The notes under the pieces: model-generated
What the model saw: the letters and a program-made list of their open reading frames with translations, nothing else
Databases searched by the model: none
What the model was told of the DNA's origin: nothing
Assembly: GCA_030849045.1 (NCBI GenBank)
Contig: JASAOL010000576.1
Location: forward strand, 62,001 to 126,000
DNA from: Wallacemonas rigidus
Lineage: Eukaryota > Euglenozoa > Kinetoplastea > Trypanosomatida > Trypanosomatidae
DNA length: 64,000 nucleotides
Direction of reading: 5' to 3'
Made by a program: the position numbers and the translations under genes
In this document: one piece after another, positions 57,081-64,000 of the stretch
How positions within the stretch are numbered: position 1 is the stretch's first letter
Layout of the letters: each line of letters starts with the position of its first letter

Positions 57081-57983
57081 ATGTTTCTCGATGACGGACT
57101 TGATACCCATTTCGAGTTCGAGGATACTCTCCCAAAGGAGGTGCCTCGTACAGAAAAAAAGATTGAGATTTGTCAGGACTTCCAGCGCGGCCGCTGCACA
57201 CTGGGCGACGCGTGTCCGAAGCGCCATGTGACGTCGAGTCTGCGCTTTGTCCAGACAAAAGTGTGTAAACATTGGCTTCGCGGTGCCTGCGCCAACGGTG
57301 AGAACTGCCTATTCCTGCACGAGTACGATCAGCGTTTCGTCCCCGTCTGTGCGTTTTACGAGCGCATCGGCGAGTGTAGTAACCCTGAGTGTCCCTTCGT
57401 GCACGCCTTGCCGGCCGATAAGAAGGCCGAGTGTGCCGCGTACCGTCGCGGGTTTTGTCCGGCGGGTCCGCATTGTCCACTGCGGCACGTGCAGCGCCAG
57501 GCTTGTCCCTTCTACATGTCCGGCTTCTGTCCATTAGGCCCACGCTGCCCGCTTGGGCACCCGATCCAGGAGCTGTACGATCGCGCGACGGTGTCGAAAC
57601 GTGTGTTGGCTAAGATGATGGTGGAGCGCGCGGACGACCCGACGTTTAACCCCTCCGCCACGTGCTACCGGTCTGGCTGCCTCGATCCGGGGCACTTGGC
57701 CCCGAACTGCCCAGGCCCACAACACAGCGTACTGCACAAGCATCTTGCACAACTCCAAGAGCCTGGTCAACCCGTCGCAACGCTCGAGGCCGACAACCGT
57801 GGTCCGCGACGACGCTGCTGTTTTCTGTGCCACGAGGAAGGTCACACCGTGCGTGACTGCCCGATGAATATGGGGAAGAATCTGACGATGCGACGACGAC
57901 CACGGACGATGGGTGGCGGCGGCGGTGGCGGTGGTGGTGGCGGTGGTGGTAGTGGTATGCGCGGTCGCCACTACAATCGCTAG
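57081..57983 (+). CDS. CPSF30: CPSF30, CCCH zinc-finger subunit of the polyadenylation complex
   Basis: The protein has 300 residues. Five CCCH fingers run in series from Cys31: ICQDFQRGRCTLGDAC-x3-H, CKHWLRGACANGENC-x3-H, CAFYERIGECSNPEC-x3-H, CAAYRRGFCPAGPHC-x3-H and CPFYMSGFCPLGPRC-x3-H. A degenerate Cys/His element follows (CYRSGC with spacing 4 rather than 2), then a proper CCHC knuckle at 247-260 (CFLCHEEGHTVRDC) and a Gly-rich tail with RGRHYNR. Five fingers plus knuckle is the CPSF30/Yth1 layout, part of the nuclear complex that recognises poly(A) sites and cleaves pre-mRNA; in trypanosomatids it also underlies coupling of polyadenylation to trans-splicing. The GGC/GGT run at 57914-57950 encodes the poly-Gly segment. 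Start is an ATG 52 bases after a plausible acceptor. Confidence 0.93.
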   Translation: MFLDDGLDTHFEFEDTLPKEVPRTEKKIEICQDFQRGRCTLGDACPKRHVTSSLRFVQTKVCKHWLRGACANGENCLFLHEYDQRFVPVCAFYERIGECSNPECPFVHALPADKKAECAAYRRGFCPAGPHCPLRHVQRQACPFYMSGFCPLGPRCPLGHPIQELYDRATVSKRVLAKMMVERADDPTFNPSATCYRSGCLDPGHLAPNCPGPQHSVLHKHLAQLQEPGQPVATLEADNRGPRRRCCFLCHEEGHTVRDCPMNMGKNLTMRRRPRTMGGGGGGGGGGGGGSGMRGRHYNR

Positions 57984-58720
57984 GATCCACCGCGAGAGAA
58001 CGGAGGTCAGTGAGAAGTAAGTGGAGCATCGTTATGTTCCCATCCCCTTGTGTGTTTGTTTGTTTGTGTGTTTGTTTTTGTTGTCGAGAAGTGTCTTGTT
58101 CTGCGCTGGAACAGACTGGACTTGGTTGGTTGTTGTGGTGGTCTGCGTTGCTCTCATCGACTCGCTGTGAAATGATCACTCCTATCTCCAGAACAACAAA
58201 GAAAAACGAAAAGAAATCGTCACGCCAAGTTGTCGCATGGGTCTGTTTGCCGTGCTCGTCATGTTTCTTTTTCCTAAAGACAGTCCACTCGCTGTCAGCG
58301 GCTTGTCGAACACGGTTGTGAACGAATACCGTGAAGGCAAGCGCGATGCACGTGGACGGTCGCCGCCAACGGTGAGTCTCCACATCACAACACGGTCTCT
58401 CTGAACGCCGACAGAGAATTGGAAGGAGAAGAGATATAAAAAAGTCGAAGAGAGACCGGCGACTCCGATCAGCCGTCGACATCATCCCATGGATATCCAC
58501 ACTTTGTCCTCGCCACCATCTATTTCTTTGGATTTCTTTGGTATCGTTTCACCTTTATTTGTAACTGTCATGGCGTGTGGTATCATTGATCAACAGAAAA
58601 TAGAACGCGTTACAGAGAACGCGTGTGTGTTGTTGTTTTGTTGGTGTGCGAAGGTGCAGTGCTCGCCCAGCTCCCATCCCTCTTACAAAACTTGCACAAA
58701 GAAGTACGTTCATTGTAGGA
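57984..58720. other. Spacer between CPSF30 and the 636-residue unknown gene
   Basis: TTTG repeats (58053-58080), GTTG-rich stretches, an A-rich patch (58195-58220), a T-rich patch (58510-58560) and GTTGTT before the acceptor region. No gene recognised. Confidence 0.6.
58624..58659 (+). promoter_or_regulatory. Candidate spliced-leader acceptor for the 636-residue gene
   Basis: A GT/T-rich tract (58624-58644) with AGs at 58652-58653 and 58658-58659. A third AG (58717-58718, TTGTAG) lies 2 bases before the ATG and would leave almost no leader. Confidence 0.35.
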
Positions 58721-60631
58721 ATGCGGCGTGCTGACCTCCGTCTCGGTCGGGTGTTGCGAAACCAACTCTTTGCGGACGCGATAGTCGTGAAAAGCAGCAG
58801 CGCCGCGCGCTCATCAGCCTCAGAGGAAGGCGCCAGCATTGATGACCACGTCCGCACTGCGCAGCGCCTGTCCTCGGCACTGGCGCGTCATCGCGAGACT
58901 CGACGCCAGCGGCAGGGAAGCGGCCTCGCCTCCCGCGCGCCAATGACTTCACCCTCCGCAACGGTCTTTGGAACAGCCACCACGAAGGCACCCATTGTGG
59001 ATGTAATGGCCTCTGTCGGCAAGAGCACGATGTTGGTTGAACAAGATCCGTTCTTTTCGCATGCAGTGTACGAGGCCGCTGACCACGATGGGCGCCTTGC
59101 GCGTCGGAGGTGGCCTCGTCAGCCTTTGGCATCGTATCCGTCTTCTCCGTCCCTGTCAGCGATGACGCCACCGCGGTCCCACGACACGCGGTCTGCCACA
59201 AGAACCTACCACGAGGAGCGACCGGATGACGCCCATCTACGTGAAGAAAACGATGGGCGAGAAGAAGATGTGATAGACGAGGACGTAGGGAGCGAAGACA
59301 TGGTGCGGATGGCGCTGGAGTCGGTATCGAACATGGCCGTCCCAGAGGTGCTCGCGTGTACCAACGCGCTGTGGGATAGCACGGCTGCCCCAGGACGCCT
59401 GCGCTGGCTGCTGGCGACGCCGCTCGGCTGCAAGCTGGCTCGCGTGTACCTGGAAGCCCCATCGGAGAGCTCGGCAGAGCGTGAAGGCGACCCCACAGCA
59501 GCGGCGCCTACCGTTGTGGACGCGATGATGCGTCGATACGAGGGTCTCGGTTTGCGTTCTCGCGCTGTCACCTCACCCGCGCGGCGGCGACAGCGGTGGC
59601 CAATGCCGCTCACAGGCAGTGCAAGACGCGGTGGCGCAGCCGCGTACATGGCCGATGCCGTCGCTCTGGAGGGCCTCTACCCGAGCCGCAACAGCTCCGG
59701 CTCCGCGACGCCCTCGCACGAGTACGCCAATCTGCGCTACCTCTTCGCCGAACGCATCCGTCCATCCTCGCACCCGCAGCAGCCGTGGCTCGCCGATCCT
59801 CGCCACGCCTCTTGCCTTGTTAACCCCACGCTGGCGGGTTGCACCGCACCAAGTCCGAACACGACCTTCGTCGCCCACAAGGTGCGGGCTGCGCTGTCCA
59901 ATCAGCGTAAATCACTTTGGAAACAGCAGGTAAGAAAGATGTTCAGTGGCGATGGTGCGGCCACCTTCATGGGGACATTGAAGAGCCTGCAACAGCCATC
60001 CGGTGAGTTCACCCAGGCACCCGCGCCGACAGCGGAGAGGGCGCCAGAGTCCGTCGCACAGGTCACACGCGTCGGCAGTGCTGCGCGGCTCGCGCGGGCG
60101 TTAACAGCATCCGAAACAGCTGCGGGCGTGTCCACCACATCACCGTCACAGTCCGTCGCCGCAGCCGCAGTGGCAGGCACAACTACAAGCCGCGAGGTGC
60201 CAGCTTTTTTCTTTAGCGAATCGTTTCTCGCGTTGTGCGCAGAGATGGGAATCGGTAGCCCGCGCTACGCCTACGTCTCCAGGGCGCTCATTCGCAAACT
60301 CCACCCTGAAGCCCTAGATGGCACGGTGGATAGCGATGAGGTGGAGAGAGGCGGTCGGCGTGGTGATGCCTCATCATCAACCTCACGGTCTGGCAACGTC
60401 ACGTGGAACTTGGCGGCTGTACGCGCGGAGGCGGAGAAGCTCTCGCAGGAGTACGATGTGCACATCGCTCAGCTCCAGGAAGGTCGTACCACGGAAGAGG
60501 CGGCTGAAGCCCGCCGTCGATATGATGCCGCGCTGCTAGAGGAAGATCTTCACATGGTACACAATCGCTTGATAGAATTCCGGATGCAGCTGCCCACCTT
60601 GCGCCGGCTCGCCGATGCCCTCAGCACATGA
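58721..60631 (+). CDS. Unknown protein, 636 residues, possibly mitochondrial
   Basis: Not recognised. ATG 58721 is the first methionine of the frame; the extension upstream starts on GTG. The first 25 residues (MRRADLRLGRVLRNQLFADA...) are basic and amphipathic, suggesting a mitochondrial presequence, as inference only. An acidic strip (EENDGREEDVIDEDVGSED) lies near residues 170-188, followed by a more ordered part (MVRMALESVSNMAVPEVLACTN and LRWLLATPLGCKLARVYL). A section with EYANLRYLFAERIRP and NPTLAGCTAP and a FFFSESFLALCAEMGIGSPRYAYVSRALIRKL block look conserved. The C-terminus (about 565-636) is coiled coil (AAVRAEAEKLSQEYDVHIAQL, RRRYDAALLEEDLHMVHNRL). No signal for enzyme activity. 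Confidence 0.75.
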   Translation: MRRADLRLGRVLRNQLFADAIVVKSSSAARSSASEEGASIDDHVRTAQRLSSALARHRETRRQRQGSGLASRAPMTSPSATVFGTATTKAPIVDVMASVGKSTMLVEQDPFFSHAVYEAADHDGRLARRRWPRQPLASYPSSPSLSAMTPPRSHDTRSATRTYHEERPDDAHLREENDGREEDVIDEDVGSEDMVRMALESVSNMAVPEVLACTNALWDSTAAPGRLRWLLATPLGCKLARVYLEAPSESSAEREGDPTAAAPTVVDAMMRRYEGLGLRSRAVTSPARRRQRWPMPLTGSARRGGAAAYMADAVALEGLYPSRNSSGSATPSHEYANLRYLFAERIRPSSHPQQPWLADPRHASCLVNPTLAGCTAPSPNTTFVAHKVRAALSNQRKSLWKQQVRKMFSGDGAATFMGTLKSLQQPSGEFTQAPAPTAERAPESVAQVTRVGSAARLARALTASETAAGVSTTSPSQSVAAAAVAGTTTSREVPAFFFSESFLALCAEMGIGSPRYAYVSRALIRKLHPEALDGTVDSDEVERGGRRGDASSSTSRSGNVTWNLAAVRAEAEKLSQEYDVHIAQLQEGRTTEEAAEARRRYDAALLEEDLHMVHNRLIEFRMQLPTLRRLADALST

Positions 60632-61575
60632 GCAGTGTCTTTTTCGATCTATTCTTCTTCTTTTTTTTTTTTTGTGTGTGTGTGTGCTGTTGTCCCATTG
60701 GTTTCTCATGTTCGGTGACGTGCTTTGAAGTACGAAGATGACTCCTTTTTTTTTTTTTTTAGGTCCGCCATGTAGGACAGTATCCCAGCGACACGATTGC
60801 AAGCCGCAGAGTCATGTGGGACGTCGTGTTGCGCCACGAACGCGCGCGTAAACTGTGTCTGGGATCGGATGAGAAAATATCGCTAACTCGTGTAGCCGGT
60901 GTTTACCGCGTGGCACCTCTCTGGCGTTTACCTTCTTGCTCTATCTCCACTATCCCCTCCTTTTCCCTCTCTTCTCCCTCCTCCTCCTCCACATAATTTG
61001 CTCGTCTTCACACACAACAACAATAACAACATCATTGTCGTTTGAAAAAACACACGAAGCTTAATTCTCGTCTCTCTTTACGCGCGCGCTTGTTTGCTTT
61101 TTCACCGACCTTTCCCTCATCGTCCCCACACGTGCATCTCCTCGCAGATAGCACGCGTCACATCCCCCTGTCTTCGCGGAAGTGCTTTTTTTTTTTCCTT
61201 TTTTTTTCTTCCATCTCAAATACCCTTCTAGTAGTCTGAAACCCAGAAAGCGCCTCTAAAGTGAACTTTGTTCTTTTTCTTTTCCCCCTTGAGCTCTTTC
61301 CGCACGTCCGAAAAGAAAACGAAGAAGCAGTCCAATCGTAGTACCATCTTCGGATTCCGTGTCCACTCATTGTGCGTCCTTTTGTTTTAGCTCGACGTGA
61401 GTGTTCGCTCAGTCGCATCTCCAGGTTTCATTGCCGTTCTTTGTTTTGGTCTTCATTTTTTTCTTGTTCGCATAATTTCCCTTTGTTTGTTTGTTTGATC
61501 ATTGCTTCTGTTCCCTCTTCTCTTCCGGTGAAAGCCTAGCGGTCAAAAAAAAAAAAAAAACATTTTTACTCCACC
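60632..61575. other. Spacer before the last gene
   Basis: T13 run then GT repeat (60661-60686), T14 (60747-60761), C/T-rich 60940-60990 with CTCCTCCTCC, T-rich 61187-61210, TTTG repeats and C/T tract (61480-61527) and A16 (61545-61560). A 60-codon ATG frame at 60814 has no supporting feature. No gene recognised. Confidence 0.55.
61504..61534 (+). promoter_or_regulatory. Spliced-leader acceptor for the last gene
   Basis: CTTCTGTTCCCTCTTCTCTTCC tract followed by AAAG, AG at 61533-61534, 41 bases before ATG 61576. The leader then contains the A16 run. Confidence 0.5.
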
Positions 61576-63570
61576 ATGGCGCGCGTCGGACAGCAAGTGA
61601 AGAGCCTAGACGAGTCAGACCTGCTTCTGCCGTCGGCGACACCCACAGAGCAGTCCACCGATGATATCAAGCTCTCCCTCAACCGCATTGAGGAGCTCCT
61701 CAACCGCGGACACCAACTCCTCTACGGCGATGAGGTCGGTATGAGCTCAGAGGCGGGTAATGGTAAAGATACCGTGACGGGGATGGAAGGCGATGAGCCG
61801 CGTGCCACGACGCAGCAAGAGATCGCAGGCATCTCCTCCTCCACGAAATCCTCGCACATGCCTGCACGCGATGCGCCACATGAACCGGCAGACGACGCCG
61901 AACCCAGTCCACTCACACCCGTCAGCACCACCACCGCCTCCCCTCGGGGTACGTCGGTGAACGTCAGCCCGTCGGCCCCACCCGCGCGGAAGGCGTACGG
62001 GGGTGTAGGCGGTGGTGAGCCCCGTCGCACACGCCCTCGCTCGCGGGCAGGCAGTGTCTATCAAAAACCGAAGAGCCAGGAGGCCAAGATGGAGAAGGAG
62101 CTGATGAGCCTCTCGGCCTCTGCCCGCGGTGCACGCTTGAACGAAATCAAAAAGAAGACCGGCAAGGTCCTTGCGCTGGAGGAAGGTGTGGACGAAGACG
62201 ACAAGCCGCAGAACGTCACGATTGAGTCGCTCAAGGATCGCATTCACCGTGAACTAGAGGAGTACCGCCGTAATGGGCCTTTGATGAAGGCGAGCCGCAG
62301 CGCGAAGCCCGCCCGCAAGACCAACCTGCCTTCGACCGTACCTGCCCCGAGTTCGCAGTCTGCACCGCCTGGCGCACGCTCCCGTTTCGGCTTCGCCGCG
62401 ACGAAGACCGGCACACAGTCGGCAGTCAGTAAAGAGAACCGTGCGTTGGCCGTCTCGCAGCCGAAGCGCACCGCTGTCCGTCCACGCACAAACGTAGTGA
62501 GCAGCGGTTACGGCAAGACCCGTCCGGCAACGCAGCCGCCCACCGCAGCGACGGCCCCTGCCGCACGTGGTCAGCCGAGCACGGCCGGTGCGCGTCCATC
62601 GAACGGTATGCGGCACTTGACAACGGCAGCCGCCACACGCTCACGCGCGACGACAGCACCCGCACACGGCAAGTCGACCACCACCACCGCGCCTGCGCGT
62701 CGGAAAATCGGTGCCGGCCACGACACCAACGCCTACCCCGGCAGCACAGCACCACGCGCCACGATCACGAAGCCCAGGTCGTCTGCAGCGCGCACACAGC
62801 AGGCGGGTGGCGAGGACCACGCGGCCAGCACGCCGCAGCGCGTGCCCGTGTGGGAGCGCCTTTACAGCCACGCGGCCGAGCAGGCGGTCTCCTTCAAGCG
62901 CCACCGCGAGATGCAGCGACAAGAATCCCGCGCCATGGCCACCTCAACAGCTGGCAAGGCACACTCCCATCGCCCTGCCCGTCCGTCACAGCAGCGACAT
63001 CACCGTTACGATGATAACAGACCTGTGCCGGCACAGGAATCTGGCGCGACGATGGAGATCTTCCGCCCACTGGCCCTCGACGCCATGCGAGATAGCGATT
63101 TGAAGAACGCGTCGACGAGCATGATGCGACTGTCGAGTAACCCGCGTCTCTCGCAATCCGCTTCCATGCCAAGACGGTCCTCAGGTACGACCAACGTTGT
63201 CCCTCTGGTGCGAGGAGCCGATGAGGACCCACTCTTCTCTATTCCAAGCAAGGCCGTCGTCCGCAAGCCTGGTGGTCGGCCGAGTCCACCGCCCCCGAAC
63301 GGGCTCTCGCCGATCGATCGCAACGGCCCGAAAGCCAATTCTGTGTCCCCTGTGCCGGCCCCACCTCCACAGGCTGCTGCCTCCAGGCCAACCGCCGCGG
63401 TGACAAAGTCCACGACGCCCAACCCATGTAAGCGGTTGCAGTTGGAGCAGCCCGATGCGGACGATGATACGACCTTGCTCGATGACGAATGCGACGACAA
63501 TCAGGAAAAATCGACTCAGTCTGTGCCGCAGTTTGTGCGTCCGTTAGACCTCCGAGGCATCAAGAAGTGA
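61576..63570 (+). CDS. Unknown basic, largely disordered protein, 664 residues
   Basis: Not recognised. ATG 61576 sits in a good context (CCACCATGG). The N-terminal 45 residues include a short amphipathic helix (IKLSLNRIEELLNRGHQLL). A basic region around 150-240 (RRTRPRSRAG, KMEKELMSLSASARGARLNEIKKKTGKVL, ESLKDRIHRELEEYRRNGP) is the best candidate for a folded or partner-binding part. From 250 to 450 it is a Thr/Ala/Pro/Arg/Lys-rich disordered tract with SRFGFAATKTG, KENRALA and several TTAPA-type elements. Then VWERLYSHAAEQAVSFKRHREM looks like the short LY-x-x-A helix motif that recurs in many trypanosomatid cytoskeletal proteins (remembered, not checked). The C-terminus is acidic (DADDDTTLLDDECDD) then KSTQSVPQFVRPL. 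Positive charge and disorder suggest microtubule or nucleic-acid association, as inference. Confidence 0.75.
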   Translation: MARVGQQVKSLDESDLLLPSATPTEQSTDDIKLSLNRIEELLNRGHQLLYGDEVGMSSEAGNGKDTVTGMEGDEPRATTQQEIAGISSSTKSSHMPARDAPHEPADDAEPSPLTPVSTTTASPRGTSVNVSPSAPPARKAYGGVGGGEPRRTRPRSRAGSVYQKPKSQEAKMEKELMSLSASARGARLNEIKKKTGKVLALEEGVDEDDKPQNVTIESLKDRIHRELEEYRRNGPLMKASRSAKPARKTNLPSTVPAPSSQSAPPGARSRFGFAATKTGTQSAVSKENRALAVSQPKRTAVRPRTNVVSSGYGKTRPATQPPTAATAPAARGQPSTAGARPSNGMRHLTTAAATRSRATTAPAHGKSTTTTAPARRKIGAGHDTNAYPGSTAPRATITKPRSSAARTQQAGGEDHAASTPQRVPVWERLYSHAAEQAVSFKRHREMQRQESRAMATSTAGKAHSHRPARPSQQRHHRYDDNRPVPAQESGATMEIFRPLALDAMRDSDLKNASTSMMRLSSNPRLSQSASMPRRSSGTTNVVPLVRGADEDPLFSIPSKAVVRKPGGRPSPPPPNGLSPIDRNGPKANSVSPVPAPPPQAAASRPTAAVTKSTTPNPCKRLQLEQPDADDDTTLLDDECDDNQEKSTQSVPQFVRPLDLRGIKK

Positions 63571-64000
63571 GTCTCAAGGATAGATGAGAGAAGTCATCAG
63601 TGTTTTGTTTTTAATATGTCTCCTCTCTTCTCTCACGCATTTTCGGCAGTGGCAAAAAAAAAAAACACTTAGAGCTCTCTAGAATAGCTTTCTGGCCACG
63701 GGAAGAGAGATCGGATGCGAGTAGCCAACATCGCCCCTCCCTATCTATTGTTTTCTTTTCTTCTTCTCTTGGATGTTGTGGTTGTGGCGTGAGTGTGTGC
63801 CTCGGCTGGTGCGGTTGTTCCAAGTGGCCAGAGGGCGCGGCGCTGTGACGAATCAAGCCCATTCCCAGTTATGCGCCGTTTGACGTTCACTGAGGCGTGA
63901 TGCCGATGTTCGCCTCGTTGCGGCGTGGCCGCCCTTGTTTTTGTCTAGACGTGATTATTTGTTTGTTTGTGAAGTCTTCTCTCGCTTTTTCTTTTGTTCT
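63571..64000. other. Trailing spacer
   Basis: Probably 3' UTR of the last gene plus the beginning of the next intergenic region. A12 run (63654-63665), T/C-rich 63750-63770, TTTG repeats (63957-63970) and a T/C tract running into the window edge (63975-64000), which may be the start of the next gene's polypyrimidine signal. No gene. Confidence 0.55.

Noticed and set aside
1-64000. tRNA, rRNA or snoRNA genes, CRISPR arrays, transposons, strand-switch region
   Set aside because: I saw no box-A/box-B tRNA pattern, regular spaced repeats, terminal repeats or polymerase motifs, and all genes point the same way. A covariance-model search would be needed to exclude small RNAs.

Overview
The window reads as nuclear DNA of a trypanosomatid (Kinetoplastea). 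Sixteen protein genes all lie on the + strand, with no opposing gene, no strand switch and no visible introns. Each gene is preceded by a spacer of about 0.4-1.2 kb rich in T/C tracts, GT/CA microsatellites and A-tracts, usually ending in an AG close to the start codon. This is the layout of a polycistronic unit resolved by spliced-leader trans-splicing and polyadenylation. Coding sequence is GC-rich and the large proteins carry Ala/Ser/Gly/Gln-rich inserts. I cannot name the genus. Starts were set at the first in-frame ATG; longer frames that open on TTG or GTG were discarded.

Layout: 1-566 leader; 567-2858 DEAD-box helicase, probably mitochondrial; 3436-4854 secretory torsin/Clp-like AAA+ ATPase with unusual motifs; 5384-6043 UXT-like prefoldin; 7010-11749 tail-anchored coiled-coil protein that contains a dynein-stalk microtubule-binding domain and two copies of a FAZ1-like repeat; 12539-16105 twelve-span membrane protein with a long cytosolic N-terminus; 16721-17221 TMEM107 (ciliary transition zone); 17955-19955 F-box plus JMJD6-type JmjC protein; 20373-21068 CFAP299; 21968-24154 oligopeptidase B; 25310-42418 a giant CFAP54-like central-pair protein of 5702 residues; 43623-46889 a large protein ending in an acyl-CoA-binding domain; 47683-54093 a UBR-box/RING N-recognin-type E3 ligase; 54847-56538 unknown; 57081-57983 CPSF30, the zinc-finger subunit of the polyadenylation machinery; 58721-60631 unknown; 61576-63570 unknown basic, disordered protein; 63571-64000 trailing spacer.

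Four of the sixteen genes point to the flagellum (TMEM107, CFAP299, CFAP54 and the dynein-stalk/FAZ-like protein). The others cover organelle RNA metabolism, protein folding and turnover, mRNA 3'-end processing and lipid binding. Trypanosomatid clusters are normally not functional operons, so the shared theme may be chance. The most interesting object is the 7010-11749 protein. Its architecture (microtubule-binding dynein stalk, coiled coil, FAZ-type repeats, C-terminal membrane anchor) suggests a tether between membrane and microtubules.
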